64,000 bases of DNA from Scenedesmus sp. ARA3. Its lineage: Eukaryota > Chlorophyta > Chlorophyceae > Sphaeropleales > Scenedesmaceae. The stretch covers positions 378,879-442,878 of the forward strand of contig RWJK01001821.1 in the NCBI GenBank assembly GCA_004335835.1, written 5' to 3'. Positions 11,536 through 23,000 of the stretch are shown here, piece by piece. Under the pieces are notes generated by a model. It saw only the letters and a program-made list of their open reading frames with translations. It did not search any database and was not told where the DNA came from. The position numbers and the translations under genes are program-made. Positions within the stretch are counted from its first letter, which is position 1. Each line of letters starts with the position of its first letter.

Positions 11536-13015
11536 TCACTCTGCTGCAGCCTGACCAGCCCCGCCAGCTGCTGCTGCTGCTGCATCAGGTGCCGCCTTGG
11601 GCTGCTTTGCGGGCTGCTTGCGCACGCCAGGGAAGCACAGCAGCGCATACGCCTTGGGGTCCGCCTCTGCACATGGCCAGACAGGCAGGCAGCAGCAGCA
11701 GCAGTGTGAACAACAGTCACCAGGCAGGACGGGGCGCTAGCGGTTACTTTTGCAGTACATGCTTGCAGGTGCCAGTCATGATGTTAACAGGCCGTTTGTG
11801 GGGCCTGATTGCTGCTGGCTGTGGGTTCGCAGGCATAAGGTGACTTGTGATGTGGTGTACATAATTGCGTGTTGCACAAGCTGAGTGACCTATACAGCAA
11901 CGTATCTTGGCGCGTGTTGCATGCCGTGCAAAACATCCAGCTACATACACACACAGTTGCTGTCTCACAGCACGCCTCACCCGTGGTACCCGCAACCGCG
12001 CACATCGCGTTGCCCGCCAGCGACTGCTTCAGCGCTGCGCGCGCGCCTTTGCTGTCCTCCCAGGCCACATTGAGCTCATGCTGCGCTGCGCGGGACACCA
12101 TGTCCTTGATGGCACAGCCGGCAGGGCCCGACACGCACAGTGTGCGGAACATCTGGTGCAGCACGCAAGGGGATTTTCGGCAGGGGTTTCAGACAGGCGC
12201 ATCGGCGCTCGTCAGAGCGCGTGCAGCACGGTGGGTGGGTAATTGTTGGTGGTGCGGCATGGCGTGCCATGCGCTGCCCCTTCAACAAACCATGAATTGC
12301 GCAGCATAAAAAGAGCACACAGTGTATGAAGCGCAGCCCTTTGCAGGCTGTCGCTGCTGCTGCTGCTGCGTCGCACCTGGTGCATGTGCTTGCCGCGCAG
12401 GCTGGGGTAGCGCTCCTGCAGCCACTCCAGAGGTGCGCCAGCAGCCACGGCTGCATCCAGGCAGCGCTGCAGGCGGGGACTCGGCGCTGCATTGCAGCCA
12501 GATGTGCATTGTTTGTGCGCCAGGATTCAAACAGGCAGGGCAGTGTGAGCGGGCAGGTCACGTCCGCACAGGAGAGCAGCGGGAGCAGATGTTGCACTAC
12601 AGTTGCTGGACGCCAGCTGACCGACAGCACGCATCCCAAAAAAGGCAGCAGACGACAGAGCAAATGATAGAGGACTGACAAGCTGTATAGCACATGCAGC
12701 TGCTCGCCGCCTAATGGGTGCTACACAGCAGTGCAACACAGCTGCGTGTCGCTGACACTTCTAGCCTGTCGCCCAGGCGATGCACAGCAGCCATAACCAC
12801 CCTTTGCGCGCCAAGCGCTGGCGGCATCAGAGCAGCGCAGCACTCACCTTGCAGCGTGCTGAACTTCTCGGCTGGCTGCTTTTGAGACGCAGAGCCGCTG
12901 CCGCTGCCGCCGGCACCACCCGACTGCGCCTGCGCTGCCAATACGATTGGCGCTAGCCCCAGCCGCTGAGGAGTCATGCCACCAGGGGTGCCGCCTCCAG
13001 AGGTGTCCCCACCAC

Positions 13016-13060
<45 letters not shown>

Positions 13061-14088
13061 CGCCTGAGGGCTCTGGCGACTGCCGCGAGGAAGCGAGCCC
13101 TCCGCTGAGCTGCTGCTGCAGAGACGGCTGCTGGCTGAGTGCACCTGCTGCCGCTGCTGCTGCTGCTGGTGCTGGTGTTGCGCCCTTGCTCTTGGCTGTG
13201 CGCTTCTTCGCTTGCTTGATGATCTGCTTCAGCTCTGCTAAGGCCTTGTCAGGCTGCAGCATGAAACAGGGCACACATACACACACGGGAGTGTGGAAGG
13301 TGGAGAGCATGCAGAACTGGAAGCAATGCTGATCTGCTTTAGCTCTGCTACGGCCTTGTCAGGCTGCAGCAGGAAACAGGGGCACACATACACACGGGAA
13401 TGTGGAAGATGGACAGCATGCAGAACTGGAAGCAATGCTGATCTGCTTCAGCTCTGCTACGGCCTTGTCAGGCTGCAGCAAGACACACAGGTGCACACAC
13501 AGACAGCGGGTTGGAACAGAATGCACACTGGAGGCAAGGCTGGGGCATAGGTACTTCCTACAGCGCACACAATGTGCACACACGACGGCAGAACAGCCTG
13601 CAGTGTCGACAGCATGATCAACGGTGAGCGATAACATATGTTATCCCAACGAATTGCACTGAGCATGATTCTTGCTGCGTTGGCGTTCAGCCAGCAACCT
13701 GTGCGCAGCTGTCAAGCAGCCACCCTACACAGCTGCCGCGGCAGCCGACTTCAGCAGCTGCGCCACTCCACCAGCTTGAGCAGCATCTATTTACGCACGC
13801 CAGCCGCACCTGCACATGCGCCCAGCCCAGCTGCGCGCACACGTCCACCGCCAGCTGAGTGAGCTGCTCGGGCGAGCCCTGGTGCGCCGCCCAGGCTGCC
13901 GCCAGCGCCTCCTCGGCTGATGGGCTCATGTGCGGCTGGAAGTCCTCATCACCAGCGCCACCTGAGGGATTGCAGCAGCAGCAACAGCAGCAGCAGCGTG
14001 AGACCAGGCCTGCCTCTCAAGCTGCGCCAGCGCCTCCTCGGCTGCTGCGCTTATGTGCGGCTGGAAGTCCTCGTCACCAGCGCCACCT

Positions 14089-14134
<46 letters not shown>

Positions 14135-15833
14135 GTAAGGCGCAACCAGACCACGGCCAGGCAGCAGCAACGCTCAGTGCACTCTCAGTTGCGGGTAGAA
14201 CAGGACTCTCAACACCACCCCTGCAGCCCCATTCCTCCCAAGTTGCCGTGCAAACACCGCTACTGCGCACCCGCACCAGCCGCCCCGCCGCCGGGCGCAC
14301 ATGCTTTCAGCTGCGCAAACAGCGCCTGCCGTGTGTCCTGCAACTCCCCTGCCCTGCTGGCTGCCTCCTCCCGCAGCAGTGTGGGGTACAAACCCATAGC
14401 AGGAAGCGGCCATTGCAGTGCACCAACACGACGCGCTGTTGTACAAGACCATACTAGATTCAACACAAGTTGGCCTGTGCAGAATGCATTCACTGGTCAA
14501 TCCTGCCTCATGCTGCACGCCTGCACACCTGCACCAGCCGCACCGCCGCCGGGCGCACATGCCTCCAGCTGCGCGAACAGCGCGTGCCGCGTGTCTTGCA
14601 GCTCTCCCGCCCTGCTGGCTGCCTCCTCCAGCAGAATGCGGCGCAGCTTCTTCTCCTTGAAGTAGGGCAGCAGCAGCGGGCCCAGCGCAGCCACTAATCC
14701 GGCTGTTTGCTGCTCGCGCACCTGCGGCGTTGACAATGTGCATATGACGGGTGGCGGTGAGCATGGGAGCGGCCGGACTGAGTGCATGCATGCAAGCATG
14801 CAGGCAGGCATGCGCACCCAGCGGACAGGTCTGTTGCAGGCATGCGCAGCAGACACATCTGTTGATCAGGGAGAGGGGGTGGCATGCATGCACGTGCAGC
14901 TTCTTCAGCTTGAAGTAGGGCAGCAGCAGCGGGCCCAGCGCGGCAACCAATGCGGCTGTTTGCTGCTGGCGCACCTGCGGCGTTGGCAACGTGTACAGTT
15001 GCAAATGACGGGTGGCGGGGAGCATAGAAGTGGCTGGACTCCGTGCATGCACGTATGCATGCGTGCCCAGCAGATTCATTGTGCTGAATTAAAATGTAGT
15101 ACTGAACAAGTTGGTGTATCAGTTACTTTCTGCATGCATGTGCGGCAGATGGGTGCAAAGAGTAGGGCAGTGGCTGATATCCGTGCCCCACAAGACCCCA
15201 CTGCAGCAACACACATATTGCTTTACATGCTAAAACACTCTGGAAACTCCATGTTGACACATGGCCACCAGCGCCAGCGTGGCGCACCTGTGCTGGCAGC
15301 CGCGCAAAAGTGAGCCCCAGGCTGTCCAGTGCATGGCGCACCGCCTTACTCATGCCGGCACTCTTGCCGGGGCCCCCGGGTGGTGGCGGCTTGTGCTGCG
15401 GAAGTGAAACAACAGCAGCCGAGGCAGCGGCAGAGGACAGCCACAGTGTTTAAAATCCGGCCTGGAGTGAGACACAGTTGGATGCACACACAACAGTGCA
15501 GATGCGACGTATTGGTTGCTATTGTTCCACGGAACGTCATGCGCACAGTGCTGCTGCCGCACCTCTGCAACTTCTTTCTGCAGGGCCTCCACTGCAGCCA
15601 CCACTTCTGACGGCAGCCCAGCAGCAGCAGCAGCCGCCACAGCCCCGCCAGCTGCCGCTGCTGCTGCTGCTTCCGCAGCATCCACGGCAGGCTCTGCTGC
15701 TGCAGGTCCAGACACTGCTGCTTGCTGATCAGCAGGCTGCTGCTGCTGCTGCTGCTGCTGAGCCTCCTTCCTGGCGGCAGGCTGCTGCTGCTCCTTGGGC
15801 TTGCTGCTGTCAGGTGCTGCTGCTGCTGCCTCC

Positions 15834-15871
<38 letters not shown>

Positions 15872-18800
15872 AGCTTTGCTGTCAGTCGCAGGCGGCTTCT
15901 TCTTGGCAGCAAGAGCAGCTGCAGTCAATGAACAACAAAGAATGCGCGGTCAAGCAGCCACTGAGTAGCGCACACGCACCCTAGGCAAGATCTGCTGAAG
16001 CTAGCAAGCGCGTCGTCCTTGGAATCATGCTACAAATCCTGCTGGTACAGGAAGAGCACAATTGTGCTTGCTAAAGCCGCGGCATGACAGCAGCCACTTT
16101 TGAAGCATCAGTGAGCCAGTGTCATGTGCTCCCCAGCAGCAGCGCACCTTTGATGCCCGCCATAGCCTTAGCTGCTGTGCCGCCAGCACTTGTACCAGGT
16201 GCTGCTGCTGCTGTTGGTGCTGCTGTTGCAGGAGCTGGACCAGCCGCGCCTGCATTGCCTGCTGCAGGTTGTTGCTGCGTGTCTGCTGCCGCCGCTGCTC
16301 CTGCTTGCGCCGGGGGTGCAGCTGCGGATTTGGCCTGCAGGGAATCACAGAAACCAGAAACACGGCAGCCGTCAGCAGCGCAGTCGTGGCAGCTGCGGTC
16401 TTTCCACATAGCTGCAATCCACAAACTACAATGAGACAGTACAGCTCTGCCAGCTTATGCACACCACAAACTTGCAGCATCATGCGTATACCTCACCTTT
16501 TTCCCAGCAGGCGGCTTGTCCTGCGCTGCTGCTGCTGCTGCTGCTGCTGCTGCGGTTGCTGTTGCAGGCGTCTCGCTGAGCTGCCGCTTCTTTTTGCCGC
16601 CTGCTGCAGCAGCATCGCCGTCCTGCTGCTGCGGCTTCTTCTTCTGTTGCTGTGGCTGCTGCTGCGGCTGCTCCTGCTGCTCTTGTGCCTTCTCTGGCTG
16701 CTTGCGCTTCCGGCCAGGCCCAGAGCCCCCTGCTGCTGCAGCGCCTGCTGATGCGTCTGTGTGGTTCTTGGGCTGGCGGGGCTTTGGCTTTGCGCGGGGC
16801 TTGCTGGGCTCCTCAATTGTCTCCACATTGCCCTGCAATGAATGCAACAAACACAGAGCTTGTGAAGATTACAACTGTGCCAGTGCGCAACCGTGCTGCG
16901 TCCCCAGAGACAGGCAGCAGACACACGCGCTCGCTCCGCGCGCCCGTCCNNNNNNNNNNNNNNNNNNNNNNNNNNNNNNNNNNNNNNNNNNNNNNNNNNN
17001 NNNNNNNNNNNNNNNNNNNNNNNNNNNNNNCCCGCCGTACGCGCGCCTGCTCGCCCGCCCGCGCACATGCACGTGCGCATGCCCGTCCGCCCGCCCGCAC
17101 AGTAGTAAGTGTAACTACTCAAACGTGCGCACCCACACGCACGCACACGTGCCCGCCCGCCCGCACACACGCCCGCACACACGCCCGCACACACGCGCGC
17201 TCGTATGCACACACGCACAACAGTGCGCGCGCACATGCACATGCGCCCGCCCACCGCCTGCCCGCCCGCCCGCATGCGCGCGCACACGCTCGTACACACG
17301 CACGCACGCACACCAGCACACAGCTGTGGCGCGGAAGCAGGATGGAACAATAGATACGCACAGCCGCGCACATGCGTTTTGCATGGCAGCGGAATTCAGC
17401 ACGCAGAAGTGCAGCTGTAAGCGCCGCACCTGCGTCACGTAGAACTCAAATAACTCTTGGTGGGCGCCCCGCCCCGCACCTCCACCAGCTGGCTGTCATA
17501 AATGAAATCAATATCAACAAGATCAGCACCCGCCAAAGCATGCCAGCAACACAGTCATTCATCATCCACAGACAGACGCTGCACCTGGGTCACGTAGCAA
17601 CTGCTATCTTCGGTCTTCATGGGCAGGCCACCACGCGCTGTACTTCAAAACAATAGTACAACCGTGAGCGCCCTACCTGTGTCACGTAAAAGCCGGAAAA
17701 CTTTGTCTTTGTTGGCGCGCCGCCGCGCACCATTTCCAGCTCGCTGTCGTCGATGAAGTCATCATCATAGCGCTCAAAGCGCGGCCGCTTGGGCTTGGGG
17801 GCCTTGCGCGCGGCAGCCTCCTCCTTCTCCAGGTCCACCTCGCCGGCTGCAAGGATGCAGTTGTTATTGTTATTGACAACATAGGTGAGGCTGCTGTTTG
17901 CCAGTTTGAATCAGGGAGGGGAGGTTATGTGCTTTTGCAAGTTGTTGCAGCGTGTCCACATGCATGCGGGGATGGACAGGGCTGTGAATTCAAACGCATT
18001 CCAGGAAAAGACTGCCGGAGCCGGCAGAGCATTGCATGTTGTTGTGACACCTGCAACATGTTATGTAACAATGCGCCCACCCGTGTCATTCCCCTTGTCA
18101 TCCTCCTCGTCATCTTCGTCATCGTCCTCGTCATTGTCGCCAGATGAGCCAGCAGCATCGCCCTCCTCGCCAGCACCCTGCAGCACGCCACAACCAGCGC
18201 AGGCAGGGGCAAGCAGGTGTATAAAAAGGCACACAACTGCAGGTGTAGTAGTAACACCACAAGAAGTCACAGTTCACATCAAGGCAGGCGACAGGTAGCA
18301 TATGTCGTGCTACACAGGTCTGTAGCAGGAAGGAAAGGTGACGACAGCACCTGTGTGTGCACAGAAGCACGGCTATGCAGCCCACCTCTGCCCAACTGCT
18401 CTGTAAGCCATCCAATAGCACGCCAGTGCCCTTATACTGCAGATGCGCGATTACTGCCCAGCTGCCACAGCATTTGCTGGAAATCCAGTCTGTTGCACAG
18501 ATTGCATGTGAGCTGTCTGGCACAGCCGTGCGTGGCAGGCTGCGTTGCCTCACGCACCTCTGCTGCTGGTCCATCTGAGCCGCTGTCATCATCCTCGTCA
18601 TCGTCCTCCTCATCCTCATCTTCATCGTCATCCACCTGCAAAGAAACACTTCGATTATTGCTGTTGCCGTCACACCATGCTGGCCTGCTGGCAGTGCTGT
18701 TGACAGGCACAGCATGCGCAATGCGTGGGAAATAGCAACTGCAGTGCTTCAAGGGCGGTCGCAGGTCTGATTCTGTCAAGCGTCTGCAAGCATATACAGC

Positions 18801-19557
18801 AGCCTGAACAAAATGAAGCTTTAAAGCTGCTTTCCCTCTTTCCCATCTGCTGTTGCTGCTGCAGCTGTTGTAGCGGCACTTGTTGAGCGCAGCCTCACCT
18901 CATACATGCCCTGCGTACGTTGATACACGCCAGCTGCTGAGAGGCCATGCCTCCTGGCATCGCCGCCCTGCAAACGTAAACACACATCAGCTGCATTCAC
19001 TTCTGCAGCAGCAACTGCGCACGCAGCACAGGGCCGGTTGCCATGCTGTGTGCCTGCCATGCTGTGTGTTCGGCGGTGCTGTGCTGTGCGTGGAATCAGG
19101 GCCTCCTGCACTTGTTCGAGGCTCCCAGGCACAGAACAGGATCTTACCTGTGCACCAGCAGCTGTATCCAGCTTCGCACGCCGCTGCTGCATTGCTGCAC
19201 GCCATGTCTTGTACTCCAAGCCCTGCTGCTTCAGCACCTGCGGTACTCATGCTGTGTCAGCCTATAGGCTTGGTAGCGTCCTGATGAAACAGCAGCATAC
19301 GAGATGCAAATCACCTCTTTGAACTTGAGTTCGATTGAGTTGTGGATATCCACCCAGATGCGCCTGCCCTGGCCTGAAGTAGAAATTGTCTTGCTGCTGC
19401 CCTGGGCTGGTGGTGGGGGCACCACCAGCGGCTGCTCGTCATCGAATGCTGCCAACGATGGTGCTTGATCTTGCGGTGCTACTGCAACTGGCACGATGCG
19501 TCGACGTGGAGGGGGTTGAGCTGCTTTTGAATTGGTTTGCGCCTGAGGTCTGTCCAT
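11536..19557 (-). CDS. Ubinuclein/Hpc2-like HIRA-complex subunit
   Basis: Ubinucleins are subunits of the HIRA complex, which deposits histone H3.3 independently of replication in the nucleus. Sixteen phase-consistent exons (19557-19315, 19237-19148, 18967-18899, 18635-18558, 18177-18081, 17846-17677, 16832-16497, 16334-16148, 15918-15563, 15395-15288, 14721-14529, 13961-13810, 13253-12848, 12486-12377, 12152-11981, 11666-11536) give 965 residues. Two Asp/Glu-rich exons (residues ~134-193) precede an Hpc2-related domain (~212-260): RFERYDDDFIDDSELE...TKTKFSGFYVTQG. Next come basic, Gln- and Ala-rich linkers, and a helical middle region (LLLPYFKEKKLRRILLEEAA, ~579-693) that may be the ubinuclein conserved middle domain. 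The C-terminal exons are novel to me. Start is an ATG with no earlier in-frame one in the exon. Several introns carry copies of neighbouring exons, so alternative splicing is possible. Confidence 0.8.
13221..13500 (-). repeat. Three ~110-bp tandem copies of an exon 5' edge
   Basis: Each unit contains, on the minus strand, a CTGCAG acceptor followed by PDKA(L/V)AELKQI. The copy nearest 13253 continues into the real ubinuclein exon (IIKQAKKRTAKSKG). The units starting about 13331 and 13441 run instead into SIASS and noncoding sequence with CACACATACACAC. These are pseudo-exon starts lying upstream of the real one in transcription. Confidence 0.8.
14028..14133 (-). repeat. Duplicate of ubinuclein exon 12 start behind a CTG-repeat acceptor
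   Basis: A copy of the exon beginning at 13961 (GGAGDEDFQPHMSPSAEEALA). The copy reads GGAGDEDFQPHISAAAEEALA and its acceptor (CTGCTCAG) lies directly after a (CTG)14 run at 14091-14133. It is open for tens of codons but lacks the later half of the exon. Confidence 0.75.
14270..15066 (-). repeat. Triplicated ubinuclein middle-domain exon region
   Basis: The full exon is 14721-14529 (VREQQTAGLVAALGP...GAAGAG). A 5'-half copy with its acceptor lies upstream at about 14974-14897 (VRQQQTAALVAALGP...YFKLKK). A 3'-half copy lies downstream at about 14386-14270 (REEAASRAGELQDTRQALFAQL...AGAG) with its donor. Flanking intron sequence (GACGGGTGGCGG) is copied with the upstream unit, so the copying was segmental. 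Confidence 0.8.
16950..17330. other. Assembly gap (81 N) and CA/GC-rich low-complexity tract
   Basis: Positions 16950-17030 are N. The following ~300 bp is a degenerate mix of CACACG, CGCCCG and GCGCAC. It lies in the ubinuclein intron between exons 17677 and 16832, so true intron length is unknown. Confidence 0.95.
17430..17640 (-). repeat. Two degenerate copies of the Hpc2-related-domain exon end
   Basis: Downstream (in transcription) of the real exon 17846-17677 lie two copies ending in TAC-GTG-ACN-CAG before GT. The copy at 17632-17585 reads GLPMKTEDSSCYVTQ. The copy at 17516-17430 reads DFIYDSQLVEVRGGAPTK, then shifts frame before FYVTQ. Neither is needed for the open frame. Confidence 0.75.
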
Positions 19558-20079
19558 GGTGCAAACACAGCTGAGTCTGAACCCGTGAATACATGTATAC
19601 TTTGATGTTTTCAAGTTGCCCTATGTGAAGATGGGGCTGGCACCGACACATTCGCACTGAACTGACATCCAGAACCACGACATGGTGTACACCTTGGTTT
19701 CTGCAGTTATAAAGTATTAGTGTAAGCTTCACAGCTGATGATAAGGCAATACCGGGGCACCTCAGCGACATCGCCCACCAACTTGGCCCATCTCATTAGG
19801 ATCCGGCACTCCGCAGTCGAAGCTAGTGGCTTGAATTTGCATTTGAACAAAGTATACAACACGTTGGAAACAAGAGCTGAGCCGCTTGTGCTTGTTGCGA
19901 CGGTGTGCGTTATCCCGAGAGGCAGTTCTGCTGCTCAGTTCTGACCGTGTAGCTAACTTCAACTTGGACAGTTCCCAGCTGCAGCTTTCTCGGGTGGCGC
20001 TTCTGTTGAGAAATGCAAGGCCTTTTTTGGCCGCAGTTGCCGTAGATGCAGTAGCGCAAGCCATTCTAAACCTGGCAGC
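19558..20079. promoter_or_regulatory. Divergent promoter region of ubinuclein and RUS genes
   Basis: The 522 bp between the ATG at 19557 (minus) and 20080 (plus) is more A/T-rich than the flanking exons and has no convincing exon. I found no clear TATA box; the region must hold both 5' UTRs. Confidence 0.5.
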
Positions 20080-23000
20080 ATGACTGCCCAGCAGCAGCAG
20101 CAACAGCAGCTGACGGTGCACCAGCAGCAAAATGCAAAACACAAGTGCCGCATCACATTTGCCACAATATCTAGCTTGCAGGCACGAGCAGATGCCAGCG
20201 ACATCAAGCAAGCACAACAGGCACTGGCCAACACAGTCATGGCAGGGCTCGAGTTGGCAGGCCTGCAGCAGCAGTCTGGGGCTTCGCAGCAACGCAAGCA
20301 CGCACAGCAGCATCAGCAGCATCATGCACCACTAGCATGGCTGCACATTCAGCTGCCGGGCTCATCACCAGCCGTACCTAGCAGTCAGCAGGACCACCCG
20401 CAGCAGGAAGCAGCACCCCGCTTCCCTTTCATAGGCAGGGAGCAGCAGCAACAACAGCAGCAGCCAGCTACAGCCCGCAGCACCAGCACCGGCAGCAGCA
20501 GCAGCAAGCCGCCGCCAGACAGAAACAAGCTGCGCACGCGCGGCAGCGATGAGAATCCTGCAAGCGCCCCAGGCATGGTGTGCCTGGAGACAGATGCGGG
20601 CGGCAGGCAGCGCGTGTACAACATCCGGCGCGGCGTGGACAAAGGCAGCGGCAGGCCCTGGGAGGGCTTCGACATGGTGCGCACGTGTCGACACATGTTG
20701 GCGAAGTGACTGCATTTGGATGCATGCAAGCAGGCCAGCCTGGCTGACGTGTGTACAGATACAGCACCTCTTGCAGCGGGCAGATGCTGACGTGTGCGCC
20801 TGTGCTTGCAAGGCACTCATGCAAGTGTTTGCTGTGCATCTGCTGTGCATTGAAACTGGATACCAAGCAGCAGCAACCTGCAGGTGTGTATGCATGCATG
20901 CGCGCAGGCGCACATTCAAATCCATACCGCACCGCCCCATCACCCCACCTCTAACTCATTATGCTCGCACCAATGCACTGCAGGTTGAGGACCCGCAGAC
21001 GCACCAGGGCCGCATGCTAGCGCTCGTGCGCAGCTACCTGCTGCCGCAGGGCTTCCCTGACAGTGTGGCTCCGCAGTACGCCACCTACATGGGCTGGCGC
21101 GGTGTGCAATACTTTTTTGGCGGCGCCATGAGCGTGTTCACCACCAAGTGCCTGCTGTCGAGCTTGGGCGTGGCGGGGCGGCACTCGGTGGGTTGCAGGA
21201 AGCAGGGATGCGTTGGCAGCATGGTGCAGCAGGAGGCTGGTGGCAGAGCTTGAGGAAGGACTGGTAGCAGCGCGCTGTTCTTTTGCACAGCATGGAGGCA
21301 TTTTGTAAACTGTGCATGCAGTACACCAGCCATACACAGCCCTGCAGCAGCTGATACGCAGCACCTGCTGCACCTGTCTGAATGTCTGTTGCCACCGGCC
21401 TCCTGCAGGGCGAGGCTGCTGCCGCCATCAACTGGGTGCTGAAGGACGGCGCGGGGCGGCTGGGCCGCTTCCTGTTTGCCCGCTGGGGCCGCGAGCTGGA
21501 CTGCGAGCTGAAGCAGTTCCGGCTGGCAGGGGACCTGCTGATGGAGGCAGGTGAGGCGGCATGCTGCTTGTAGCGTGCTCGCAGCTGTGGCAGTTCCGGC
21601 TGGCAGGAGACGTGTTCGTTTGCATGTGACTGCGAGCTGAAGCAGTTCCGGCTGGCAGGGGACCTGCTGATGGAGGCAGGTGAGGCGGCAGGATGGGGTG
21701 GCTGCAGCAGCCGCAAAAGATGGGAGGCTTGGGGGAGTATAAACTGCAGCTGGCCGGGGAGTCGCGGCAAGCGGTGGACGGCAGCAGAACTAAGCTGAGT
21801 GCGCACACGTGCCGACACATCGCAACGCGTCACAGTTTTAATACGAACCTATAGGCTGCTGCCCGCACACCTGCATCTCCCCGCCGCCCCTTTCAGGCAC
21901 GCTATCTCCATTTGTGACAACTTGCTGTGTTTCTGACTCCTGCAGGCGCTGCGCTTGAGCTGTCGACCATCCTAGCGCCGCACGCTTTCCTGCCCCTGGC
22001 CTGCTCAGCCAACCTGGCCAAGAACTTGGCTGCAGTGGCCGCCAGCAGCACACGCGCGCCCATCTACCGCACGTTTGCGCTGCAGAACAACCTGGCAGAT
22101 ATTACAGCCAAGGGCGAGTCGGTGGCCAACCTGGCAGACATACTGGGCACGCTGGCAGGTGGGTGCAGCGCATGTGTCTTGCACTGCTGCTGAATGGCGC
22201 TTATTGCTGTGCCTGCAGGGTGGCTGGCTGATGCTGTGTCGACATCATGCACAACTGACAGAAGCCAAATAGCCACAAGGAGGCAGCTGCGTGCCGCACA
22301 AGCTTCTTCTCAGCACCATGCCGTGGTGCCTGCTTGCCTGCCCACTGCACGGCTGCGCCCGTGCCGTCTTGCAAAGCAGGCCTCATGCGGCAGTCACTCA
22401 ACATGCGCGCGACCTTTTCCCACAAGACCTTGCTGTGCGTTGCTGTTTTCGATGCACTGCTGCTGCTGCCCTGCAGGCATCCTGCTGTCCAAAGGCAAGC
22501 TGCCCATGGTGCCCACCTTCGTGGTGCTGTCCTGCAAGCAGTGTGTATCAAGGCCAAAATCCGTGCTGCCCGCCTGCTGCGCTGCTTGTTTTTCGCTCCT
22601 GCAGGCATCATGCTGTCCAAGGGCAAGCTGCCCATGGTGCCCACCTTTGTGGTGCTGTCCTGCGGCTACCTGCTGGCCAGCCGCAAGGAGGTGGACAGCG
22701 TGGAGTTGCCATACCTCAACAGGGCGCGCCTGGCCTACACGGCAACCAAGTTCCTGGGCTCGGGTGCGTGGGCAGGCGCAGCTGCAGCAACAGCAAGAAA
22801 TAGGCATGTGTTTCCTGCAAGCGGTGCCCGGGTTATGGTGTGCATGCATATCTTTAGGGATGTAAATTCCGTAGGTCTGCCAGCTGACCTACGGCCGTAA
22901 CTCCGTAAACCTACACCGTATCGCCGTAACGCCGTAAACGTAGGCGTAGGTATGGGGGTATACTTTTCTGGGAGGCTAGCTGCTGCTTATTCGTACGGTA

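Noticed and set aside
13221..13500. CRISPR-like regular repeats
   Set aside because: Units are long, contain an exon edge and CA-rich filler, and lie in a eukaryotic intron.
13859..14665. 268-codon plus-strand open frame
   Set aside because: Lies antisense to three ubinuclein exon copies and a CAG run; the minus strand has the phase-consistent exons.
16493..17442. Long frames across the N gap on both strands
   Set aside because: They pass through 81 Ns and Cys/Arg/His low-complexity translations of CA/GC repeats.
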